This document shows, one piece after another, positions 22,156 to 64,000 of a stretch of DNA of 64,000 nucleotides. The translations under genes and the position numbers were made by a program. The first letter of the stretch is position 1. Every line of letters starts with the position of its first letter. The stretch spans positions 1,426,001 to 1,490,000 of the forward strand of contig NC_088789.1 of the NCBI RefSeq assembly GCF_949628265.1. The letters run 5' to 3'. The notes under the pieces were generated by a model that saw only the letters and a program-made list of their open reading frames with translations, searched no databases and had not been told where the DNA came from. The stretch is from Cloeon dipterum (Eukaryota; Arthropoda; Insecta; Ephemeroptera; Baetidae).

Positions 22156-22640
22156 ATGCCAATTCCTAGAGGGAGCGCGGACGGAAAGGAGGTTGTTGAT
22201 CTGAATGCCGCAGCCAAAGATGCCAAAAACTTCATCGACAAAATCCTCGGCGATGTGAGCAAAAAGTCTGCAACCAAGCAATTAGTATGGGGAGGCGCCA
22301 CAGGCCTGTAAGTCCCAATTTTAAGGGTTAATTAACTAATCTTAATTAATTTTATCTCTGCAGCTGCACCGGATTTATCTCGATGCGAGTGGGCAAAGCG
22401 GCCGCCACGGCGCTCGGCGGCGGAATTCTGCTGCTGACCATCGCCAACCAGAAGGGTTACATCTCGGTCGACTGGGACAAGCTGACCAGGTCCGTGGACA
22501 AGGCGGTGGACAAGGTGGAGAAGGCGGCCGGAGGCTCTGGACCGAGCACCATGGACAAGGTGAAGGCCTTCGTCTCGGAAAATCAGTATTTGGCCGCCGG
22601 CTTCCTTAGCGGATTTCTCGTTGGGGTCGGCATGTCGTAA
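22156..22640 (+). CDS. FUNDC1: FUN14 domain-containing protein 1 (FUNDC1)
   Basis: FUNDC1 is an outer-mitochondrial-membrane protein and mitophagy receptor that also acts at ER-mitochondria contacts. Coding exons 22156-22307 and 22364-22640 encode about 142 aa. The FUN14 signature is clear: VWGGATGLCTGFISMRVGKA, ALGGGILLLTIANQKGYISV, a lysine-rich linker, and a C-terminal hydrophobic segment AAGFLSGFLVGVGMS (human VISSGFVGGFLLGLAS). The start ATG has AAA before it and follows an acceptor at 22147, so a 5' UTR intron is likely. The N terminus lacks an obvious aromatic LC3-interacting motif like the human YEVL; the aligned stretch reads KEVVDL. An AATAAA at 22750-22755 serves this end. Confidence 0.88.
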
Positions 22641-22749
22641 ACAGCCCTTTAAATTTCTCTTGCTGAATCTGATAGGCTTAAAATATAATGTCCTGCTCGT
22701 TTCATAGGATAGTTTATGCATTTTGTGTCTGACGTTCTTAAAAAATTAA

Positions 22750-22755
22750 AATAAA
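22750..22755 (+). terminator. Poly(A) signal of the proximal FUNDC1 end
   Basis: AATAAA 110 bp past the first stop. A distal AATAAA at 23394-23399 would serve the alternative exon. Confidence 0.5.
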
Positions 22756-22875
22756 ATTTTGTTTTAACGAAGCCTGGAGTTGTTTTAAATGAAATTCTTC
22801 TGTAAGCACATGACACACGGTAATTTGTCAGGATTAAATTAAATTAACTAACTCTTTGTGTCTGTGTGCTTGCAG

Positions 22876-23049
22876 TTGGAGAGATTTGCAAACCGAAAAA
22901 TGGACAAATTGGAGGGTGTGCTCAAAAAGAAGGAAGAGAAAGCGCGCCGGTGGTTCACCAACGATCGGGACGAGTTGCAAATTTCCGAACTGCACATTTT
23001 TGCCGCCGCTTTCGCCACTGGGCTCGCCTTGGGCACTCTCCTCGGTTAG
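22876..23049 (+). CDS. FUNDC1: Probable alternative last exon of FUNDC1
   Basis: After an acceptor ending at 22875 a phase-0 frame reads LERFANRKMDKLEGVLKKKE and ends in a hydrophobic stretch HIFAAAFATGLALGTLLG before TAG (23047-23049). Its layout (charged helix, then a short C-terminal membrane segment) parallels the C terminus of FUNDC1. Inside exon 2 an AAG/GTGAAG donor at 22559/22560 falls between codons, so it can splice in frame to this exon. That would replace the last 27 residues (from VKAFVSENQ) with 57 new ones. AATAAA at 23394-23399 lies downstream. The alternative, an independent gene, is less likely because no upstream start or exon is apparent. Confidence 0.6.
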   Translation: MERFANRKMDKLEGVLKKKEEKARRWFTNDRDELQISELHIFAAAFATGLALGTLLG

Positions 23050-23509
23050 ACAGCAATTAAAATCCACCTATTTAGCTATTAGTTTCTAGCCTAGCCACTT
23101 TATCGGTCGCGCAATGATTAAAATTATTCGAATTTCCTAGTCTTGAGCACAGATCAAGCGTGTCAACTGGTATTTTTTTCTGTCTCCCACCAATTAGCAT
23201 CGTGCATTTATATTTTCTAAATTTTCTCGACAAGAAAAAGAAATTTTTGATAGAGACTCTGTGACAGTAGTCTTTAACTAAATAATCGAAGAACTGCCAA
23301 ATGTTTTTTGTACACCGCTGGTTGAAAACTAATCGATCTGCTTGTCATTTAATTAGTTTGTACTTAAACATCGATCTGATTCATTATAGTCGTAATAAAT
23401 TTGAACCCATTGTACTCGTCACGAGGCGCTCATTTCATTTCTTCAGTCTTTTCCTTTAGTAGTGAATTTTGGTTTGGATTTGTTTGTCATTCAGAGCTTT
23501 ACAATTTAC

Positions 23510-24110
23510 AGGCAGAGTTGCAAAAATACTGCGCTCAAAAAAAAAATCAGTGCAGTGGTAAAAAACGTTTTTTGTTTCAATTTTTACCAGTTTGCACCTC
23601 AGTTTTCAATGATTTTCTTATTCTTAGCTAGTGACCTCGACTTGAAAAATTGTCAGGGATACATTTTTGGAGAAATTGAGGCAGAAAATAGCAATTTAAA
23701 AGAAAAAGGACCACTCCGACCGCAATTTTTAGATTTTCACGTTGAAAAATTCATTTCCTGTATTTTATCCAAAAGAAATTGGTAAAAATCCGGGCTGCAA
23801 AAGTCTGCATTGTTATTTAAAAATATGTGCATTGGTAAAAAGTGTTCTTTTAATTTTTACTAATTTCTTGCAGGCAATGTTCGCATTTTAACCTGATTTT
23901 GAATAATCTAATTATTTGCTAATGACCTTGACTTGAAAAATTGTCAGGGAAGAATTTTTGGAGAAATTGAGGCAATTTTAAAAGTAAAATCTGCACAGTA
24001 GAGCAAATTTTGAATAGTCCTACCGCAAATTTTATATATTCACAGGGGAAAATGGAATAAATTAATTTCTTGCGCAATTAACTGGTAAAAATTGATTGTT
24101 AAAAAATGCA
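23510..24110. repeat. Two adjacent family-A repeats
   Basis: Two units (about 23575-23790 and 23848-24095) are bounded by AATTTTTACCAATTTCTT-like ends that recur as the reverse complement (AAGAAATTGGTAAAAAT). The internal blocks are GACCTCGACTTGAAAAATTG and GGAGAAATTGAGG. Non-autonomous, no coding. Related copies are at 57047-57285, 59275-59500 and in DCAF13 intron 4. Confidence 0.7.
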
Positions 24111-24880
24111 ACCCTGTTTACAGGCCAACAATTAGGATCATTTTGCATTGTTTACTGTAGCAAGTAGTCCATTAAATTTAGTAAATTTAGCAACAGTTTA
24201 TCTTTAAAATTAGGAACAACAACGGACAGTTTAAATTTCAGAATTTCCGAAAGTTCTAAAAAAAATGATTTATTTTGATTCCTCTCGTTGTGCTCTACCT
24301 AATGATGTGCGAATTATTTTGTAAAAATGCCTGTTTTAAAATGAACAGAGTAAAATATTAAGAGATTCACTGAAAAATGGGAAATTTTATAGGGCTGAAC
24401 ATGGGAATAATTCGGGTTTTTGCACCTATTGATTTTTGTCTTTTTAGCTCTTTTGTCCAATTTTTTAAGCAATATTTTTATAAAATATTTTTTAGATGAT
24501 TTTTCATTTACGAAAAAATCATTCAAAATGCTAAACGCTGTGAACCCCAGATTTTTAGATACTGGTTTAACATAAGTGTTAACGGTAAAACACGGGTCAA
24601 TTCTGAGTTCTTTCTATTAAAAAGCAAAGAACCCCTTTCCGGGAGTTTCACAGTCATGAAATTTTAAGCTTTTTCCTAATTGTTTCAAGTAAAGGTAAAA
24701 ATCATTTTGTAAAAAAATTACTCAGCCTTACTTTCAATGGAGAGCATCAGTGGTACCATTTGAAAGTTAATTTATTAATTATAATTAGATTTTTAGGCTT
24801 CGTCTATAGCTTTGAAAGTACCAAAGAGCTTATCTCATCTCCTGTAAAATTTTGGAAAAGAGTCCATTCTCACCATTCAG
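24111..24880. other. AT-rich intergenic sequence
   Basis: No gene, RNA or transposon ends were recognised. Confidence 0.4.
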
Positions 24881-25180
24881 CTTGAGACTAGGTTTGACAC
24901 GTCATTATTCGAATTAATTAATTTATTATATATTTTTTATCCATTTGGAGCCATAACCAGGTCCTGCTTTCAAGAGAGTGTTCGACAAGATCATAGCCAA
25001 CTCGTGGATTAAAAAGTTTCTTGAGGTGTTTATTAATTAACGACGTGTTTCTCATTACGCCGGCGCTCGTATTACATTTTGAGGTGCATCGCGAAAATGC
25101 ACTTTGTGTCTGCTTGGATACAAATATTAAAATTAAATTATTCCCTTCTCGAATAATTGCGTGTCAAACCTAGTCTCAAG
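24881..25180. mobile_element. 300-bp MITE with 32-bp terminal inverted repeats
   Basis: The left end CTTGAGACTAGGTTTGACAC continues to TTATTCGA and is mirrored at the right end with two mismatches in 32 bp. The interior is non-coding. No clear target-site duplication was seen. Confidence 0.78.
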
Positions 25181-25489
25181 CCAATTTTACTAAACAACGT
25201 GTTACACAGCTACAATAAATTGAGAAAGAACTTGAGCTTTTCCAGGATGGCTTGATTTTTAAATTTATGAAAAAATCTGCTCAAAGGTTGCCCGCAAATG
25301 CAAATCCAGCAGCTCAACTGTCTTCCTATTAATTGTCTTTATTTATAATAATGAATTCTCCGGAAAGTTAGTCTAATGAACTCCATTACTCATACGCTGA
25401 TGAATTGATTGAAAGGAAATCTTTAAATTTAGCAAAATCTGAATTTTTTGTATTCTCTGATTTGATTTTAGCTCATTGATATTGTTTGT

Positions 25490-26530
25490 CAAGCATTAAA
25501 GAGGATTGATTCTGCAAAATATTGGAAAATCCTTTTTGCAAAACGCATGAACTCAGTCCCCTTTTATGATTCAATTGATGTAAATTTTTTAGAAAATAAG
25601 TGGCTGGAAATTTTTAAGGACTGTTTCCTTACTTGAAATCCTATTTTATTTCGCAACAAAGAGTTTCCCTAAAAGGTTTTTCAATCGATGAATTGAATCG
25701 AAATCTGCCAAGAAAATGCGTGGTCAAGCGCTGGAAATGCGAAGAATTTGAAATTTTTCTATATCAAATGGCAGTAAATAATTTTCAACTGTCACTCGAT
25801 AAAATAATTCCATTTCCAGAGAGGATCATAAACGAAGAATGCACGCAGACAATAAGATCGCAAAAATTGCATAAATGATTCAATGGGTGGGTGGGTGGGT
25901 GGGTGGGTCGAACTCATCGCTTTGACAAGCGTGGAATTTCGTAAAGAATATCAGTTGGGAGCATCAATGACGGATCCTGCAAGGACATTTTTTTCTTAGA
26001 TTTTAGAAATTAGATTTTATTGTACATCTGTCAAATGTGATGGATTATTTCCGGAAGTAACCCTGAGTTGTCCATCTACAAAGCAAAATGGAACAGAGCC
26101 GCCCGCAGTGGGGCCCCAACGGTCACTGCGTATGCACATAATTTTTAACCTTTTGATAATATTATTTGTCTGGCATTTAGGCAGCAAAATAAGGGTTGAC
26201 AATGAGTAGAGAAAAAGTTTTCAAAGGGATGCACTTTGTTTGTTGGTGTTCGCATGAAAGATTCCCACCAAACACAATGCATTTATATAATAGAACTTGT
26301 CAAACAGCTGCAATGCGTGCGGGCTCTGGATTCTGGATGTGATTGAATTCAATAGATGATCTCCCAGTCGGATTTGCGCCTTTTTTACAAATTTTTGCGA
26401 CCAGTATCTTGATGGTTGGTGGTTGGTCGATGTAAAGAATTGATTGACGTACGGGTCAATTCCTGCATTGAATAGGTTCTTTTTCACGACTGGAAAATAT
26501 ATACTTATATTTATAAACCTCGTTTTACCC
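25490..26530. repeat. ~1-kb dispersed repeat, copy 1
   Basis: Colinear with 61740-62760 over about 1 kb with many indels. Shared blocks include CAGAGAGGATCATAAACG, GCACGCAGACAATAAGA and GTCCATCTAC/GCCCATCTAC, ending near ACGGGTCA. The first 380 bp is also found alone elsewhere (family C). A GGGT run sits inside this copy. Confidence 0.65.
25883..25908. repeat. (GGGT)n microsatellite
   Basis: Six tandem GGGT units. The run of GGG tracts could form a G-quadruplex. Confidence 0.8.
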
Positions 26531-26831
26531 CTTTTTTTCGTGGGTAAAAATGAGGATGCAACTCATCCTGTGAATTGTGGCTGCCTCATTATCTACTTTA
26601 AAGTGGAATGATAGCGATTTGTTTTATTTTGAAAATGAAATTTCATTTTAAATTAACCCTAACAGACATATTTTTCCATGTACTTCTGACCTAAAAGTGG
26701 CTCAGAATCAAATTTTTCGAATTTTACCGGTTACGCGCGCTCTTTTTTAATCGAACGAAATTAATTGCTTCCTGGCGGGTGAGAAAAATTAGGAAAATTT
26801 AATAGTGAGAAGATAAAAAATAGTGCATTGG

Positions 26832-28747
26832 AGTAGAGAGGGGACCAGGGACAGGGATTACGGGATTCCCGTCCCGTCCCTGAGGGATTCCCTGAGGGAC
26901 GGGACGAATTTTGAATTTCGGGACAGGGACGGGAAAGGGACAAACGGCAGCGGGACGAGGGACAGTTTTATCGGCGGCAATGGCAGCATTAAAATTAAAA
27001 TGCCAAAGATTCTCAGTTTGTCAGTCTGAGGAGAAAAGGAAGCAAAATCAGAGTTCGCCAAATTTGCAATACGGAAAAATGCACCACTGGTTTTTTGCGC
27101 AAAAAAGCAGCTGGAAAACACTAGTTTTGGTTTTATACGAATTTTTCCGAATTTAACTTCAAACAAGTTAAATATTCCATGCCAAAAAAGTCAACATTTT
27201 GGAAAATAACGATAGAAGTTAAAGTTTTTGGTATCTTGATGACCAGTACAGCGTTTGCAAAAACTCGCACTTTTTCAGAAAAATCCCACTGCATTTTACA
27301 ACCTTTTTTACGAGTTTCTATGTATTTTTTACAAAAAACATGCATTTTTATTGAAAGTCAAAAAATTCACATAATCGATGACCAAAAAATGGGATTTTAA
27401 AAATTCAGTAAAAATGCCACTGGTTTCCAGAAAAGACAAACAATTGTAACACAAACCGCAATTTTCCAAAATTTCCAACCTTTTAATAGCGCAAAATGTG
27501 AACTTTTCCGGTTAAAGTAAAAAAAATGTAGAAAACCCAGAACTGGTGGGTTTTTTTTTAACTTTTATGTGCGCAAAAAATCCAGTGGTGCATTTTTGCG
27601 CATTGCAAAATTGGCGAACTCTGAACCAGTGACTTTTATACAGATTTTGTAAAATCCCTATATTTGGTCATCCATCGTGAGAATATTTTTTCTTCTACAA
27701 AAAATGCACGTGTTTTTGACAAATGCGCAAAATTGCAGGAAAAAAAGCAAAACATTTTTTTGTAATGCAGTGGCTTTTTCCGAAAAAAATCAGGTTTTTG
27801 GAAACCGTGGTAGCAACAAATTTCCCTGGTCGCGGAAAATGGCGCAACTTTCAACAACCGAACGCGAGTTTCCTTGTTGCCCTTGTTGCAAGAAAAGGGC
27901 AATAATCAATTCGACAAATAAGATTTGGGTGGTTGTTGAGCAATGCGCAATTTTACCGCGACCAGGACTAGTAAAAAGTCATTGTCTCCTCTGAACTATT
28001 TTTAAAATTGAGCACTCTTGCGAGGCTACAATTTACATGTAAATGTATACAATTTTTATTTACTGACAAAAAATGACTAATTTTAAAAGTTAAGTAAAAT
28101 TTTGAAAATTTACGAATCTGGTAAGGGGTTGAGGGGGGCGGGACTAATCAGGGACAAGGTTAAGAGCTAACAGGGACAGGGACGGGACAGGGACAAACCC
28201 GAAAAACAAAAATGGGACAGGGACGGGATTATTTTCTCTGGGACGGGACCAAAAACCCGTCCCGGGTCCCCTCTATAGCAAAATTGATAAACCCTCAACC
28301 GCAGTGGCTTTTATTTTGATTTTGTAACGTTCCTATTTTCGGCCATGCAGCATGAGAATTTTTTTCAAGAAAAATGCTTTTGTTTTGGTAAAAAGCGCAA
28401 AATTGCGAAAAACCCAGCAAAAAACAGTTTTTAGCCATGGAGTGGGGTTTTCCGGAAAATGAAATTTTTGCGAACCCGCGGAAGCAATAAAAGAAATAAT
28501 AAGTCACTGTCTCCAGTCTCCACCAACCTATTTTCAAAAGTGAGCACTCTTGCGAGGCTTACAATTTACATATTGGTATTTACTGACAAAAAATAGCTAA
28601 TTTTAAAAGTAAAGCAGAAATTTGAAAAATTACGAAATTTTTGAAATTATTCGAGGGGGGGGGACTAAACAGGGACAAGGTTAAGAGCTAACAGGGACAG
28701 GGACGGGATTATATTTTCTGGGACGGGACCAAAAACCCCTCTCTACT
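26832..28747. mobile_element. Unassigned GGGAC-rich element with TIRs and TTGG duplication
   Basis: The ends are inverted copies of AGTAGAGAGGGG (26832-26843 and 28736-28747), flanked by TTGG at 26828-26831 and 28748-28751. Sub-terminal zones are built of GGGAC/GGGACA repeats near 26845-26950, 28120-28270 and 28665-28730. The right part (about 27630-28275) is repeated in shorter form at 28280-28745, and the first copy has its own end (GGTCCCCTCT near 28264). A hAT-like MITE is nested inside at 27049-27623. No transposase was found. Superfamily unknown. Confidence 0.65.
27049..27623. mobile_element. Nested hAT-like MITE
   Basis: The ends CAGAGTTCGCCAA and its complement begin inverted repeats that pair for about 55 bp (including TGCACCACTGG and CCAGTGGTGCA). 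The CAGAGTTCG start resembles hAT termini. An 8-bp target duplication is not evident. A second member is at 40741-41053. Confidence 0.65.
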
Positions 28748-28789
28748 TTGGAGTCTTGAAAGCAATTTTTTATTTTTGCAGTAATTGGA

Positions 28790-29110
28790 GATTTTCGAAA
28801 GGGGTCTGTGTTTGGCCTCATTAAAATTCACCAGTTGATAGAAGAGTCAAAAACCGAGATTAAATTCAGAAAGCTGATTAAATTTCCAGATTTTTTCCTA
28901 ATGAGAAAATTTGTCTTCAATTTAATATTTTCGCATAAATTTTGTCTGAAAATTTCAGCTGGCCGTTAGAGAACATTTAAAATTTTTTTGGGAAAATAAA
29001 AATACCCAAAATATTAAGTTAATTTATTCAAGAATCATCTCAGAAAAATATCTCTTTCATTTTACTAATTTCTATGATTTTCAGAGGCTATATCGGACCC
29101 TTATGGCTAT
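28790..29110. repeat. Family-D dispersed repeat (mate at about 110-460)
   Basis: The reverse complement of the repeat in the OGT intron, sharing GAAAGGGGTCTGTGTTTGGCC, AATTCACCAGTTGATAG and AAAGCTGATTAAATTT blocks with moderate divergence. Confidence 0.6.
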
Positions 29111-31522
29111 AATTAGAGACTCCGCATAACAAAAAGAAAAATTTTTATTGACTTTCAAAGATATATTTTTATTTACGACGTGCGGGAATTTAAAATTTTT
29201 CTGATATTGAAAACGTAATTAAAATGATAAAAGAGTCAAGTTGCGCAACGGCCGCCTTCTGTAATACAACCAGAAGCAACAGCGGAAATTCAGTGAAAAT
29301 CGCGATTAAAAGAATTCCTTAAAAAATTCTCCACTAAAAACAATGCTCACTTTCTTGAAAATTTATAGCGCTAACTATTTATTTTTTACTGTAAATGATC
29401 CTTATTGTTAGGACCTAATCTGTATGTGTGTTCCTCTCTCAAGACAAAAATTCATTTTGATAGTATTTTTTTCTGGGTATATATAATTAGGAATAAAACT
29501 CAACATTGCGATATTTATTGTATTTGTTTATTTACACTGAATGAAAAAATACAATTCTCCTTTTCCAACATCATTTAGTTGATTCTACCTTCTGCGAAAT
29601 TAAACAAATCAAGCTGAATAACTCATCGTCAGCTTTTGATATTCTGCAACTCCCGAGGTCAATTGGGAGCGTGTGTGCTCACATTTATTAACTTGTTAGT
29701 CACCATAATATTGTATTAATAAGCTGCGATCGAGTGATTTAAAAAGGAGTTGCATTATTGCGTTACAATTATTTGCACTTTCCAAGTTCATTTTCACAGG
29801 GGGAAAAGGTGTAATTCGTCGGAAAATAGGTGTTCGCGTTTCTTATATTCACAATATTTCAAGGCAATTGTTTTATTCTGTTGGAATTTGATCTGTGACG
29901 GGGTTTGTTTGATTCTGCGCGTTCATTTTATTGCAGTCGAGATGCGAGAGAACAAAAATGAAGCAGCAGCCCGGCCGCACACCCGCCCGACAGGCGACAG
30001 GCAACAGGCGAGATTGTTAGTCACTTACAACTCCGCGTTTAATAAATTCCAGCGTAATATAAAATATTAAATTGTTATCACACTCTCGCGAGGAGTGAAT
30101 TACTTCTTTCCGCTAATATTAAAGCACCAACACCAAGAATAGTACAAACATCAGAGAGTCATAATCATTAGGGACGGGGACGACGCCATCGACACGGTGG
30201 CGGTTAGCAAAATCAATCTCTCACAATGCACAAGGGCCTCCCCTAACATTATTAATCTAGTTCTCAGGCAGCGACCGTATTTATTATTTAAACGATTGTC
30301 GATCAATTCTCGGGGGAGCGAGCCGGCTCCTTGCCTTTTTTACAAAAAAAATATTGCACTTTCAGGCCTATTTATCATGCATGTACACGCACCGACAATC
30401 TCTATTATGATACCTTTTGTTCTTTCCACGATCGATTTTAAAATGCTTCTGCCGAACAAAAATATCTGAATAACAAGTTTTGAGACAGATATACTAACTT
30501 AAACGTAGCGTATTTATAATTATATTCTTATAAGACATATATACGTAGTAATAAATAGGACGGACGCATGAAGGCACACTCATTTTATGTTTAATTGCTT
30601 TGAAAAATTTGCAAAAACCCAATCTTTGCGTAACCGCGCGTTCCTTCTTTTGTACTTAGGCACAAAAGAGTAGCTCCAAAATACTCTTTTCCGGGCCAGC
30701 CGTGGGGCTAAACGAGCACTGTTTAGCCGAGGCTGCCCTTCTTTTGATTTGCTGGCGTGTAAATTGAGTGAGTGTCAGGTTCTGTGTGTGAGCAATAATT
30801 TTTTAGAATTCGTGCACCGTTGAGAGCAGGTGGGTTAGGATTTTTACAAGATTTATATAATAATTACACTACACACTCCATCCAGGGACAATTAACTAGC
30901 ACGACGAGATAGTAAAAATACGTACACACGCGCAGTCGCTGTCAAAAAAGAGTGAGCAAAACGGTGTATATAGCCACCAAAGCCGAAGGCACTTCTTCTT
31001 CTTCATATGTACATAGTACCACACGTATTGTCTCTGTGGAGGCGGCAGAAAGGCACCGCGTGTAAACACAATTAATTAAGTACGCGCTAATCGTCAAGAG
31101 CAGAATATCAACACTTAAATATCTAGTTAGCTGTCACGGGATGGATTTTGAGCAACAGAAAAAATTTAAAACGTCAAGCATTCCGCATATACAGTTTTGA
31201 ATTATTCACATTCGCGCGCGCACGCACACACTGCCATTCTTAACTCGGATACACTTTCGCGTTGCGTGCTAATAAATCTCTCTCTCTCTCTTTCTCTTTC
31301 TCTCAACTTGATTCTCAGTTCATTCCTTTGCACTTTACACCTTGCTTCGCATTAATTATTATTACAATACTCTTGCATAGTGGCACGTTGATCAACGACA
31401 TTTTTGCGGCTCATTTTAGTATGTAGGCACCATTTCGGCTGGAGTCGAGTTCGGCAGCGGATCGATGAGCACACAAACACATTTTCAGAGCTAGTTGATA
31501 CTTCTTTCAAACGTTTAGCAGA
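29111..31522 (-). other. Downstream of yorkie, probable long 3' UTR
   Basis: No genes were seen. Minus-strand AATAAA hexamers occur at several places (for example complement of 30280-30285 and near 29513), so yorkie may have a 3' UTR of 1 kb or more. The part nearest yorkie (30.6-31.5 kb) is richer in G+C, with CT and CA runs (for example CT repeats near 31278-31303). Confidence 0.35.
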
Positions 31523-63402
<31,880 letters not shown>

Positions 63403-64000
63403 TTTTACAGCCGCGCACCGACCAATTTTGGAGGAGATGACCAACTTCAGCTCTCAGCGGCTCATGGCACTAACACAGCACTGCGGTTCTTTGCGTCCCT
63501 CCTGGACAGTCGTCCAGCCACTTGGCCGACGAGTCACACTCAGTCTCGCGCGCGCGCCGATGTTACCTGCTGCTCGTATCGCTGCTCGCCGTGTTCTGAC
63601 CAAGCACAAGCACCAGCTCAGGCAATAGAGCTAAGCCCGTAGCCGAGTTTACGCCTGCAGCACGGAGCCCGCCACTTGTTTTGTTTCTCCTCTCTCACGA
63701 CTCGCGCGCCAACTACGGAGCTACGGCCGATACAAAACTAACGAGATTTTGGTTGCTGGTGCTGGCATCTAGCGTCAGAATCTTCATTCAGATTCTGGGA
63801 CGAGTGAGAAGTTGGGGAACAGAGGAGTACGATGAGGAGTAAAAAATAATTTTATAAAATTTGTTTGTTTTAATCGTTTTAACATATTTAATTTTGACAC
63901 TTCTATCAGGATGATTGAGAAATAAATCTTGTGACGATAACCCTTAGGACGAATGACAGAAAAAGACAAATAATTGGTTTGGTGCTCGTGCGCAGTTGGC
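63403..64000 (-). promoter_or_regulatory. Yorkie 5' UTR and promoter region
   Basis: A CpG-rich stretch upstream of the start (about 63410-63780) with pyrimidine/purine-rich runs, then AT-rich sequence. No TATA box at a clear position, fitting a housekeeping CpG promoter (inference). Nothing recognised beyond 63790. Confidence 0.35.
63454..63465 (-). promoter_or_regulatory. Short upstream ORF in yorkie leader
   Basis: ATG AGC CGC TGA lies about 52 bp upstream of the yorkie start on the same strand. If the leader includes it, it could lower translation. Confidence 0.35.

Noticed and set aside
25883-25908. GGGT run as a telomeric-type repeat
   Set aside because: Only six units inside a dispersed repeat and not TTAGG, so an ordinary microsatellite.

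Overview
This is a eukaryotic genomic window, almost certainly from an arthropod and most likely an insect. Genes are split by short GT-AG introns, and the protein set is animal: O-GlcNAc transferase, an outer dynein arm docking subunit, the DCAF13/Sof1 WD40 protein, an ABCA transporter, FUNDC1, and a Yorkie/YAP co-activator with two WW domains. Between them lie many miniature inverted-repeat transposons. I cannot name the species from sequence alone.

Regions. (1) 1-862 holds the last intron and last exon of OGT on +. It converges tail to tail on ODAD3/CCDC151 (965-3185, -). (2) 2642-7740 and about 15440-20485 are the two arms of a large inverted duplication. Each arm carries a complete DCAF13 gene (3676-5654 on -, 17457-19435 on +), a decayed extra ODAD3 exon, the 5' part of ODAD3 (complete gene on the left, cut after a few exons on the right), and a small secreted-protein gene (intact-looking on the left, broken and folded into further palindromes on the right). 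(3) The spacer between the arms holds an ABCA-type transporter with frameshifts that is cut off in its second transmembrane domain at a CACGTG-rich repeat. A 634-bp near-perfect palindrome follows. (4) 20.5-31.5 kb carries FUNDC1 with a probable alternative last exon, then a gene-poor, AT-rich, repeat-rich stretch. This includes an unassigned GGGAC-rich element of about 1.9 kb with its own terminal repeats and a 4-bp target duplication. (5) 31523-63402 is one gene on -, yorkie, in six coding exons spread over 32 kb. Its 20-kb first intron contains an apparently complete mariner-like (maT, DD37D) transposon, and its introns hold several MITEs. The yorkie half looks visibly richer in G+C and CpG than the left half (not computed).

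The most striking signal is the inverted duplication. Introns and exons of the two DCAF13 copies line up base for base at a constant coordinate sum (23111), and I saw only isolated substitutions. The flanking parts of the same arms differ by many substitutions and indels. That sharp change suggests gene conversion between palindrome arms has kept DCAF13 uniform while its neighbours decayed.
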